Shown here: piece after piece, positions 23,686 through 33,739 of the stretch
Layout: the number at the start of each line of letters is the position of its first letter
Numbering within the stretch: position 1 is the first letter of the stretch
NCBI RefSeq assembly: GCF_017591425.1
Contig: NW_024467121.1
Coordinates: forward strand, 21,960,707-22,024,706
DNA: 64,000 nucleotides
Source of the DNA: Ochotona curzoniae
Taxonomy: Eukaryota; Chordata; Mammalia; Lagomorpha; Ochotonidae
Direction: 5' to 3'
Notes under the pieces: generated by a model
The model's input: only the letters and a program-made list of their open reading frames with translations
What the model was told of the DNA's origin: nothing
The model's database searches: none
Program-made: the position numbers and the translations under genes

Positions 23686-25049
23686 AGAGGTTTTGTTCTT
23701 GTTATCTGATTAGAGATAACATGGATCATATATGAATAACTCTTAATTACCAAACTTAGGAGACTAAGAAAGCCCTGTCTTTTGAGTGGACTCCTTATAA
23801 ATTTTGAGAGGTAAAGATCTGATTTTTATATGTGTGTGTGTATCATCATACTTTATGAATTCCCTTTATGGAATGAAGGAACCCAATTGTCTACAATTGT
23901 TGACAACCTCATTGTCTACAGTGAGACAAAAGTCTCGCTGTAGTGTTGTTCACACTTGTTATAATGGGTTGCACTGTTTTTGTTTGGTCTCCAACTCAGT
24001 GGAAGAAGGGTGGGTGCAGATCCATCTTTCACAGTGGTGTGTTCCAATGGGACAGACTGTGGGTAAGGAAGCAGGAGCTCAGGGTTCTATCCAGGCGAGA
24101 TCCCAGATTGCTCCCCTTTCCAAAACCAGTAAATATTCATGGTTCCGATGTCCCTCTCAGAAATGGAGCCAAGCTGTGGATGTGATGGAGAAATAATGAG
24201 TTACCTACCTCTTAGAAACAGCACCGCTCCAGACGACCCATGTCTTCTAATTAAGGTCGTGGTAAGACATAGTCCTTGTTCTGAGGTGGTTCTTCAGACA
24301 GTATGGTCTGCCTTTTCTTTGTTTGCTTTTGTTTGCTGTTACGAATTTAAAAAAAGAAAAAACACATCATATTTCAAGTAAAGCAACTCTATCACAAAGG
24401 CATAAATAACTCCCATACTACAGCTGCTTTAAATTAAACAGAGCCTCAGGCATCTCAGATGATTCCGTCTGCTTTCCATGCTTCTTTGTCCCTGTAACCC
24501 ACGGAGTATGACACTGGGCTTCTTCACTTGATGTATGACCTAAAGCTAAGCCTCTTACTGTGCGGTGTGTGTTGCTGGAACCTCTGCTGATCTTCTGGCT
24601 GTCAATTCAGGGTCTGTCGGATATCCTGACACATTGTGAAAGGTTGTTGTTTACCATTTGTGCTGTGTGTCATTTTATTTCCATAAAAGGCTCAGAGGTC
24701 AGCAAAATTCCAAAAAAAAAAAAAATCTTCTGAAACATTCAAAAGGTATCTGTGAGAATCCGTGAGAATCCGTGATTTCTAAGGGTGAAAAAGTAAAATC
24801 CAGTCTCTTTTTGTAATTATGAAAAATTTCAGAGTAATAACTCTATATCATCCAGCTTCAGGAACTACCAAGATTTTGCAACATTTAACATCACCTTTCC
24901 TGCTTTTTGTTGTTGCTGTGTCTGTAACTTACTTTCTTAGCCTTCATGTGTTGCTTCTGCTTCGTTGTCTCCTTTCCTTTATTCAAGATATTAGTTAACA
25001 TGAGATCTGTGTGTGTTTTTAAATTTGCATTGCATTATCTCTCCATTAG

Positions 25050-25325
25050 AAAAATATTTTTCGAAAGACAGAACAACACAGGGAAGGAGGGGAAGAGAAA
25101 GAGAGAACCGATGTTCCATCCACTGATTGACGCCCCAGAGGGCCATATGCAGCTAGGTCAAGGCCAAAGCCACGAGCCAGGGATTTCATCCTGGTCTCCC
25201 ACTCAAGTTGCAGGAGCCCATGTAGTTAGGCCAACTTCTACTGTTTTCTCAGGTGCACTACTGGATGAGAAGCCAGATACCCAGAATTTAAACAGGCTCT
25301 CTGATATGGCTGCCAGCACCACCAT
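25050..25325 (-). mobile_element. C-type SINE (first of two in tandem)
   Basis: Reverse copy: 'catccactgattgacgcccc', 'catcctggtctcccactc' and 'actggatgagaagccaga'. The second half is weak. Confidence 0.65.
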
Positions 25326-25334
25326 CAGTGAATT

Positions 25335-25635
25335 ATTCCACTGTTCTGTAAGCCTGGCTCCATCTTCTTGGAGAGAAAGAGGTCTTAAATCCATTGGTTT
25401 ACTCCCTAGTTGGCCATAACATCTAAGATTGAGCCAGGCCTAACCCAGGAGCTTCATCCTGGTCTCGCAAATAAATGGCAAGGGTCCAAACACTTGCATC
25501 GTCTTCCACTGCTTTCCCTAGCATAATTAGCAGGGAGCTGGATTGGAAATGCAGCAGCCAGGATTCAGACCAGCACCCAGGCGGGATGCCATATCACAGG
25601 CAGAAGCTTCACCTGCTACATTAATGCTGGCCCCA
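25335..25635 (-). mobile_element. C-type SINE (second of two in tandem)
   Basis: Reverse copy: 'ccattggtttactccctagt', 'gccataacatctaagattg', 'ggagcttcatcctggtctc', 'agctggattggaaatgc' and head 'attaatgctggcccc'. Confidence 0.8.
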
Positions 25636-25675
25636 GTTCAGTAACATTTCCTGCATTAATTTGAAAACCAAAATG

Positions 25676-26025
25676 TTAGTGCTGCTGTAACACAATACCA
25701 TAAACTGGGTAATTTACAAAGAACGGACATGTGTTTTCTTGCAGTGCTGGCACCTGGCAAGTCCAAGACCAAGGTGCCAAAGATTGAGCTGCTCTATCCC
25801 TCGGTGCTGCCCTGTCGTTGCTCCCTTCAGAGGGGACGAGAGTGGCGTCCTCCCTCTGTGGAAGAGGCACACAGTCTCTTTTCTGAAAGGGCAGTGATCC
25901 CATTAAGGAGGAGAGGAGCCCTCCAGGCCTAATTACTCTTAAAGGCCCCACTTCTTAGTACCACCACAGTGACCATTAAGGTTCAACCCCTGAATTTTGA
26001 AGGGGACATAGCAGACACTATGATA
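25676..26025. repeat. MER-type interspersed repeat (family not assigned)
   Basis: 'gctgctgtaacacaatacca', 'ataaactgggtaatttac', 'ggcaagtccaagaccaagg', 'aaaggccccacttcttag' and 'aattttgaaggggacat' follow a common mammalian medium-reiteration repeat. The stretch 61770-62080 looks like the same family in the opposite orientation. Confidence 0.6.
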
Positions 26026-26451
26026 GTCCCAAATGATAAATGCCTTTTTCTACCCTGTAAATGTCAAAGCTGTTACTTGTCACAAAGCCACATGATTGGT
26101 GATTTCATAACACAGAAAGCCCTCGCCAAGCCCAACGGGGGCTCTGCCACCAGGTATTTCTTCTTTCTTCTCTGTGTCCTTTAACTCGAGACATTCCAAA
26201 TTCCTGATTCCCAATGAGATCGTGGCACTGGGCATTTATGTTAAAGCTGGCATCTGCATTTCCTCCTTTTCCCTGCTTGTTTAAACTCATTCTTTCCTGT
26301 GCACCTCCTCACTACAGAAATGCCAAAAGCATTTTCATCATTCTGGGACAGCATCCTAGAGCAGGTGAGTGCTCTACCTTATGCCTGTGGAAAGAAAATT
26401 AACAGTCCTTGGACAAGTAGAATGCTTTTTGGGATGATTTCATCATTATAT

Positions 26452-26454
<3 letters not shown>

Positions 26455-26497
<43 letters not shown>
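26455..26497 (+). repeat. (TG)n microsatellite
   Basis: About 21 uninterrupted TG units. The length makes it likely to be polymorphic. Confidence 0.98.
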
Positions 26498-26499
<2 letters not shown>

Positions 26500-26500
<1 letters not shown>

Positions 26501-29030
26501 GAATATTGTTATTTCTGAGTCTTGGAGTTAGTTCTGGGATAATCCGAACTGGTACAGGTTCTGTGATATTCAACTGGCCCAGGTCTGGTTGAAACTGTCG
26601 TGTCATCTTTTTTTCTCGAATTCTTCTTTCTTATTCTCACTGCCGCCATGTGTCTTAAGACTCTGTCTCCTCTCCCTGTGAAATACCCTCAGCCACTTTT
26701 GGCAGTGCCTAACTGTCTATAAGGGGACACCCAAGCTTCTTAGTTTCAATTGATGCCTCCACACCTCCTGGCCCTCCCCTGGCCTGTGTGCTCACTGGCC
26801 CTGTGCATCCTGTCTCCTAAACCATCACCCGAGCCTCTTGTCCCTTCCCATGCCCCACATGCTTGTTCCAGGGACCCATCATCTGAACCATCCCCAGCTC
26901 GGCCCAAACCCTCACCACTAAGTCCCAGCTGTTCCCAAAGGGCCAATTGTCTGCTCCTCAGCGTGGGAAGGCACATGTCCCCCTTTGTCCTGGTTTATTT
27001 TGCCTCATTTCTGCAACTTACCTGTGTGCACCTGCTAACCAAGGTTAGAGAGCCGCCTTGAACCGTCACAGCATTGGGTTCAGACCCCAGCATCTTGGAG
27101 GTACAGCTTTCCATCACCTTCTCGCCCAGATCCTTTTTCAGTTCTCTAAGTCCTCAGTCACTTCTAATTCCTTCCTCAGTTTAGGTTTTCATTCTGGCCT
27201 TGATTTCTGACATTCACGAACAGGTCCTGCTCCCTTCTCACCACTGCCACACATGGTAAAGTTGATGAACACTCGTACCTTCGGTGGAGAACTAGCAGCA
27301 GTGAGCTGCTAGTGAGCTTTCCTGCAGGGTTTTCCTTGGGGTGCTGTTAGAGCAAGCAGCAGTCATGATTCATACTCCGTATGTCACCTGCGGGGCCTGC
27401 AAAAATGGGCCCACAATCAGCACTCTAGCCAGAGCTGCGAGACTGCTCCATAAATATTGATGTTGAAGTCCTCTCTGCCAGACACCCCCTCTTCTGCTCT
27501 GCTTATTAAACTCTACTTCATGGTTTTTTTTTTTCATATCTTTAAGTGACCAGGGCAGAGACCTGTCACGGCATAATTACATACCACTTTTTCTGTGCCA
27601 TCACAGAACAGAAGAATTTTTTTCCCTTCTGTTAACTGACATGACAGACATCCACTTAGTGGAGTGATTATTAGTATAAAATTACTTTTTGGCCTCTAAA
27701 TTTAATTATGCCACATTCATAGCCATAAAATAAAATCTCCAATCCAGGTGTGCTTTTCAAGGAAAGTGTCCTGCGCAATTACCCTCTGATAATAGCATCC
27801 TGCACTTAAGGCTTTTGTCTGGGGGGGGTCTTAAAACTTTCCCACACAAGAAGATAATGATGTTCATTTTGTCAGGGGTAAAAGGTGAAGTGGTTGACCT
27901 CTTGGCATACCCAAGAGAGGAAGAAAACTCAAAGATCCAGGTGTCTCTTTTGTGTTTTATCCCCTCTTCAGGTCTTTAAAAGAGACATAGCCAGCCTTCT
28001 ATTGGTCAGATATTTTCCTCCTAGGTACTGCTTTGTACTTTTTTGAGAACAAGAATATAAAAAGTTTTTATATCACATTTCATGGCGAGGGGAAGGGAGA
28101 TTGCAGGTTCTTGGGTAGGGTATGGACTTGCCAGAGACCGTACCTGTCTCCCCAGTAAAATCTGCTTGGCCTCCACAGTATTGCAGAGTTTAAATGTCAG
28201 TTCCAAAGGCTTATAGACGGGGAGCAGTTAGAACAGTAGGCACAAGGCCAGCCCCAAAACTCCCGGGGTTATCCTGTTGATAACTGTGGGCTGGCACCGT
28301 GGTTCTGGAGCAGCTGCTGCCCTGGGGTCCTCCTATGCCCAGACTCCAATGGGGTGGATGCATATTCCTCCTTTGCCCCTAGAAAGCCTTTCTGCATCCT
28401 TAGGACCCAATGCAGGGCCTCTTTCACTCCTGTGGGAAAGCCTTTTCCTGCTCCAAAGGTCAGTCCCTTCTCTCTTCAGTACATCATTTTGCCAGTTCAC
28501 TTCATCGGGTTTGAACTGAACATGTGCTATAGACAACATGTTTGATACTGGGTCTAACTAGTGTTCGATCCTGGACTACTACCTTGGCCTTTGTGTATTT
28601 GTTTTGTATCTGAAGGGCTTTGGGGGCCTTGAGGAGACAGCTCCTCTATATAGTGTGGTATTTCTCTCCCATCAGATATGCACAGTACAGGATCCCTGAC
28701 TTACAGGATCCCTGACTTACAGTGGTTGAATTTAGGAAATTTTAAAGTGATACACTTTCAGTAGAAACTACATGGGGTTTTGAATTTGGATCTTCTTTCA
28801 GTTCGTGATACGTGTTCTGCTCTTTCGTAATACAGGCTGCCAGCAGCAAACTTCAGCTCTCCCGTAATCAGTCACAGCATCATAAGTCTCAACAAGTCAC
28901 ACTCTGTTGTCAACTGTACTGCTTGTGTAGAATGTATTCTTGGTGAGATGTAGCACATGTATTCACAAGTTAGTCACTTCTGGTGGGTTCATAAGGACAT
29001 CATTACAGTATAAGTGAGCAGCGTATGTTG
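26500..29030. other. Unique intronic sequence
   Basis: No gene recognised. 26750-26960 is C-rich with repeated 'ccatc/cccagc' words. 28690-28720 holds a direct repeat of 'acaggatccctgactt'. Nothing else stands out. Confidence 0.45.
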
Positions 29031-29151
29031 GTGAGGATTTCAGAAAGTCATGGAAAATTAAATTGAGAGATTAACTCATTCTTCTGCAAAAACATTTAAG
29101 ATCCATGCTTATGGGGGGTCTTTTTAAAAGTTCATGGAAAATATATCTTAT

Positions 29152-29169
29152 AAAAAACTATGCGATTTC
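29152..29169. repeat. Left target-site duplication of an L1 insertion
   Basis: 'aaaaaactatgcgatttc' is repeated at 30572-30589 with one G/A difference at a CpG. The pair brackets the L1 3'-UTR insertion. Confidence 0.9.
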
Positions 29170-30571
29170 GTAATGGGGCAGGAGAGCAGAGAAATCTTCC
29201 ATCTCCCTAGAATGTGTGAGGAAGATGTGAAGTATAACCTATCAGGAACATAACAGGTAACTTATAGACAACAAACTTGAATCAGCACTAGACAATAGTA
29301 AAACTACAAAGACATATAGGGGGAATCAAGAGTGATCCTGACAACCTCTTAACAGCAGGTCGTATGTACAGAGCAGGTGGGGACCCCAGAGTGGAGCAGG
29401 TAGACAGAAGAAGGCTTGTATCTCAATCCTGGAGACTCCTGGATCCTCACCAAGCACTATCAATATGGGCACCAAGGACTACATCCCAACTGCCAAGGAG
29501 ACCACAGGGAATTGGAATGCCTTCAGAGGCCGAGAACTCTGAGGTCATCCACTCCCATTTGAATTTTCCACATGGGATGGAAGAAGCCCAAATCCTTCCT
29601 CGCAGAATCCAAGGTCATCGGAACAATAGCCAGGAGTCCTGAGCGGTCTGCAGAAACAGAACAGTAAACTCCCTTCAGGACTAGGGAGAGGAGCTTTCTC
29701 TGGTCCTTACTTAGTTCCAACTTTGGATCCCCACCCTCTCCTGCAGTGACCATCAGGGTTGTCCCGGAGCACCCCCTCAAAAACAAAACAAAACGAAACA
29801 AAACAAAAAAACAGTAATAAAAGATTAGAAAAGATAGAGAACAACAAGGAAAGCTTAGAACCAGACAGGAAACGGTCAGCAGGGACTCACATATGCATAG
29901 AGTCAAGCACAAAAATAAGTCACTCCTCACTGGGGTATTGAAGATTTCTCTTCTAAAACTGCTTTCCCTCCTAAAACTGCTCTGTGCCTCAACTGTTGAC
30001 ATATACCTTGTTAAAAAGTAATAAGCCAGTTTGGACTATCCTAAAATCTGCCAAGTTCAGTAAAAATTATGCTTCAATGCAATAAACTGCTAAATACAAA
30101 AATGAAAATAGACACGAGACAGCTGAATAGTATCCTAAAGCCATTTTAAGGTGGATAGAAGCCAGTTGTATATAAATTAAAATTGAAATGTCAATGAAGT
30201 AGTCACAGGATGTGGTTAAAAACTAGCATTCTCTAACATATCAGTCACTCAATACCATGTCAATTAACTCCATAATGTTGTAAACTGTTGTTGATGTTAT
30301 GTTATGGCTTTTAATTGGCCAGAACCATATTCTGCCAGCTCTGCTTTTAGACCAGAGATGGTCTCCCCAATAAACTGTTGAGTTGATCTGGACAATAAGA
30401 TGCTGGACTCTATGCATGGTACATGCTTGCAATGAAAGAAGCATGACTGTATTTGAACTGTAATACTGCAATAAGGTGGAGTAATTCATCATGGGGGAAG
30501 GTACGGGGAGGGGTTGGGGAACCTCAGCCTATGAAACAATGTCATAATATGAAATGCAATAAAAAAAGAGG
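29170..30571 (+). mobile_element. Lagomorph L1, 5'-truncated insertion (3' UTR and a little upstream)
   Basis: A 1.4-kb insertion is bounded by an 18-bp target duplication. It contains an (AAAAC)n-like tract at 29778-29809, the family motif 'agatgctggactctatgc' (30399), and a G-rich tract at about 30491-30519. It ends in 'gcaataaaaaaagagg', a signal plus A-rich tail. The same motifs in the same order are seen at 1786-2130 and 32495-32830. The open frames inside, of about 90-160 codons, are not recognised as L1 proteins and are probably chance frames. Confidence 0.88.
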
Positions 30572-30589
30572 AAAAAACTATGCAATTTC
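30572..30589. repeat. Right target-site duplication of the L1 insertion
   Basis: 'aaaaaactatgcaatttc' matches 29152-29169 apart from one base. The host sequence continues as 'aattttcattgcacc'. Confidence 0.9.
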
Positions 30590-31438
30590 AATTTTCATTG
30601 CACCAAAACACATTTATAATTACATTTTTCTCCAAACTTAAGGATCTTTGGACAGCAAGATCTTAGTATTCTCTAAGAATAGAGGGTACAGTTGCAAGCT
30701 GCACACATCTTGTTGAATCTGATATAATAAATTATTGCAGTGAGCTAGAGCAAGCTAACTTTTCACTGGGCCTGAAACAGCACACGTCCTCAGCTTTTGA
30801 CCCCCTAAGGCGCATTATTCTATTCTGTGTGAGAGATTAAATATGTGTGGAGTTCCCCCTCCATACGACACACCATGGAGAGCACAGACAGGGTATTTTA
30901 ATTTTAAAAAAAAGTTATAATCCACTGAGATGATAAAATAGATCTTGATGTACTCCACAATGAAAGTTTAATGGAGAAGCTGTCCAATTCAAAGGTTGAG
31001 AGGGCATGGTGGTATCTAGTTGGAAGATCATGTAAACTTGATTGCTATTTCCAACAAATATCTGTTGAGAGGTAATCTTTGGTTCCAGGACTGTGTTGCT
31101 GCTGCCACTTCATAGAAGACCCTGGAGGATGGGATTGTACCTGATCTTCCTACCTACTTCCCCCACATATAAAAGCAGAGATGCAAACTTTTGTTTCTTG
31201 ACACTAGCATTTATTAGAAGGGTATTGTAGTCCTGACCTTGACTTACTGGGGCTCTGGAGACTGATGATGTGTTAACTGCCCTGAGCACTGAGTTCTCCA
31301 ACATTGCAAAGCTAATTTCCCTTCAGTGGCTCATTAACATTCACAGCCAGTGTTTGCTCCCACTTTTATAGTCTACTGATGAAATGCTGACTGCAAAGGT
31401 GAACGCTCTGACACTATTGGCCGTTTGTTTTCTTCCAG

Positions 31439-31547
31439 GATTTTTTTCCCGGGAAGCCATCCTGTCCGAGGTGTGCAAGTCATGAAAGTTGGCAAACTGC
31501 AGTTACATCAAGGCATGTTTCCCCAGGCCATGAAGAATCTGAGACTG
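31439..31547 (+). CDS. SMYD3: SMYD3 penultimate coding exon (partial CDS)
   Basis: This exon encodes part of the C-terminal TPR-like helical domain of SMYD3, a SET/MYND lysine methyltransferase that modifies substrates such as MAP3K2 and histones (family knowledge). The first base completes a split Arg codon. The following 36 codons read IFFPGSHPVRGVQVMK... and end ...FPQAMKNLRL, which I recognise as human SMYD3 around residues 360-395 of 428. The exon is 109 bp, flanked by a pyrimidine-rich acceptor ending 'cttccag' at 31438 and a strong donor 'gtgagt' at 31548. The reading frame is open and joins in phase 0 to the next exon at 45594. The SET and MYND domains lie upstream of the window. Family identity is near certain; the exon number is inferred from the human gene. 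Confidence 0.96.
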
Positions 31548-32224
31548 GTGAGTGTGTCAAAATCTCTCGTACTTCCGCTTGGTGCTGCTGTTTTTCTGGT
31601 TGTGGCTGAGCGTTTTCTTGGTGAATTTTTCTTCTGAGGAATTCTGTCTCAGACACGTGTTCAAATGCTTAACAACCAGCTCTGGGAAGAAAAAAAAACC
31701 CTGTTTATGATGTTCGCTGGTTTCTGTGGAATAAATATGCCCATCATGCTTGATTTTAAACTACAAATATAGAATCAACCAGCCCCAATACTTAATGATA
31801 ATTTTAACAATCACTCTGGTGAATTGGTGCAATCCAGTCTCAGAATAGCCCTGAACCTGGTACTTCTTCCCCATGATGAACATAACACCTGTCTCCATGT
31901 CTCCCACCCATTGACCACAGAACACAGTTGGAACTGCTTGCTTGTCAGACAAGAATACCTTGTTAGGTAGTCCACCTTTGCAACCTCCATACCCTTCCCA
32001 CCAGTGCAAACCGTGTCATTCACCATCTCCCCACATCCTAAGCTGCTCGCTCCGAAGTCTTTAGAAGCTATATCCTCTGAGTTAAATACCCTCCCCACCA
32101 GAACTATGCTGATCCTTGAAGTTCCAGTGCCAGTGGAGTTTCCTCCTTAAGCTCCCATAACTCTACTCATTTCAGTAGGCTGGCCTGGTGACCCACACAT
32201 CTCACCACCCTAAGGAGACTTTAT

Positions 32225-32290
32225 AATGATCCCTGTAACCAGCTCAGTGCCATGCAAAGTACATGGAATCTAGGAAGCATTTGTTGTTGG
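32225..32290 (-). repeat. MIR/L2-like fragment
   Basis: 'cagtgccatgcaaagtacat' followed by 'aggaagcatttgttgttgg' resembles the antisense 'gcctggcacatagtaggcac...' end shared by L2/MIR. Confidence 0.4.
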
Positions 32291-32494
32291 AAAGGAAGGA
32301 TGTGAAGGGGGACAGGGAAGGACATGATGAGCCTAGTAACGTCGAGAAACCAAATGCAAGAAGTGAGTCTGAGTTCGTGCTCTAATGCCTCGTATAAAAG
32401 TGATGCTTATTTTCAGCATCTTATGGAGCCTGCTGTCCTGGCCTTCCCACCATAACACAACTGCTTTTCTTTCAACCCACGATCTTTTTTCTTG

Positions 32495-32830
32495 CTTTTT
32501 TTAATGGCATAATTCCATAAACTCTGGGTTTTTCCTTACCACCTCGCAAAATTCTCTCCCTGCCCCCGCTGATTTACCTATATTATTATTACAATAGTAT
32601 AATCCTTCATAAGCAGTCTTATATAAGTCCATCATTCTGCTATTTAAGTGTACCCTGACATTGTGGGCACAGACAATGGCAGAGTCCACCATTCTATTGT
32701 CATGATATATTTAAGTTTCATTGGGAGTCCATCTTTGATTTGGAAGTACAGATTGCATACTGCATTGAATCTTCACTGGATATGACTGTCTCTACTACAC
32801 AGTTACTGCACATTCCCTTAAATGAAAAAC
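32495..32830 (-). mobile_element. Lagomorph L1 3' UTR fragment
   Basis: On the minus strand it carries 'agaatggtggactctgcc', 'ggacttatataagactgc', a G-rich stretch 'cagcgggggcaggga' and the A-rich tail starting at 32500. It matches the L1 3' end at 1786-2130 step by step. L1-like sequence may run on towards 32935. Confidence 0.75.
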
Positions 32831-32935
32831 CATGGCTCTTTTAAGTTCATGTGTTCCTCTGGCTCAGGTACTAGTGGGTCCTATAGCATCAACACTTTAA
32901 TGAAAGCCTATGGACCACAATGCTTTTGCCTTCAG

Positions 32936-32952
32936 AAAAATACAGTTAAAGG
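32936..32952. repeat. Left target-site duplication of a young SINE
   Basis: 'aaaaatacagttaaagg' is repeated without mismatch at 33233-33249. Confidence 0.96.
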
Positions 32953-33232
32953 GGGGCCCGGCACAGTGGTTAAGGTCCTCGCCTTGCATGCCCGGGATCC
33001 CATATGGGTGCCGGTTCTAATCCCAGCAGCCCCACTTCCCATCCAGCTCCCTGCCTGTGGCCTGGGAAAGCGGTGGAGGACGGCCCAAAGCTTTGGGACC
33101 CTGGCTTCGGACCGGCATGGCACCGGCCATTGCACTCACTTGGGGAGTGAATCATCGGACGGAAGATCTTCCTCTCTGTCTCTCCTCTCTGTATATCCAC
33201 CTTTCCAATAAAAATAAAATAAATCTTTAAAA
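32953..33232 (+). mobile_element. Young C-type SINE with perfect 17-bp target duplication
   Basis: Full-length sense copy: head 'ggggcccggcacagtggtta', A-box-like and B-box-like 'gggtgccggttctaatccc', 'ggcctgggaaagcggtgga', 'ggggagtgaatcatcgga' and tail 'aataaaataaatcttta'. It retains many CpG sites, and the flanking 17-bp repeats are identical. Both suggest a recent insertion, possibly absent in related species. Confidence 0.96.
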
Positions 33233-33249
33233 AAAAATACAGTTAAAGG
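33233..33249. repeat. Right target-site duplication of the young SINE
   Basis: Identical to 32936-32952. Part of its leading A run merges with the SINE tail. Confidence 0.95.
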
Positions 33250-33529
33250 ATGGCACTCTGCTTCAGGGTTGCTCAAGAAGTACTTAGGGGCTGGCTGGCT
33301 GATTCCATAGCACGGGCAGCTACCCAGATTTAGATAAAAGAAATGAAAAAAATGCCTCCGAGGGGCTTAAGAATAAAATTCCCTAATGCTAATTTTGGTT
33401 GGAATCTAGCCACGGTGCCTTTTTCTAATCTCTAATTGAAATCAGCCTATGGTCAACAGGATTTCCTCAAGGCACTCAGCTCTTCCTGTTCCTTTTACTT
33501 TATCTGCCACCCAACTCAGACCAATGACA

Positions 33530-33721
33530 AAGCACCTCATCATCTTGCAGTCTCCATGGAAGACTAGGTTGGAGATCCTGGCCTTGGCCTGCTTCCGCCC
33601 TGGCTCATGTGAGCGAATATTTTGGGGAAATGAATTAGCGAGAGGAAGATTATCTCTGTGTGTCTCTTTCTGTCCTTTCTGCCTCCCCCATCGCAAAAAA
33701 AAAAAAAAAAAAAAAAAAAAA
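33530..33721 (+). mobile_element. C-type SINE 3' fragment with 27-base poly-A
   Basis: 'tccatggaagactaggttgg', 'gagatcctggccttggcc', 'tttggggaaatgaattagcg' and 'atctctgtgtgtctctttc' follow the SINE 3' half. An uninterrupted A27 run lies at 33695-33721. Confidence 0.65.
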
Positions 33722-33739
33722 CAGAGAGGGGAAGCCGGT

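Larger units (their letters stand above)
1..31438 (+). other. SMYD3: SMYD3 intron upstream of the penultimate exon (partial)
   Basis: No further SMYD3 exon was recognised before 31439, so this stretch is the downstream part of one large intron. It holds unique sequence plus L1, C-SINE, MIR/L2, MER5A-like and MER-type repeats listed separately. Human SMYD3 also has very large introns (known), so the size is expected. Confidence 0.8.

Noticed and set aside
24946..25419. 157-codon plus-strand open frame
   Set aside because: It runs through two reverse C-SINEs; the apparent protein is SINE translation.
29523..30002. 159-codon minus-strand open frame
   Set aside because: Lies antisense inside the L1 3'-UTR insertion, has low-complexity hydrophobic content from the (AAAAC)n tract, and no recognised domain.
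33695..33721. A27 run as a retrocopied mRNA tail
   Set aside because: The sequence just before it follows the 3' half of a C-SINE, so it is a SINE tail, not a processed gene.
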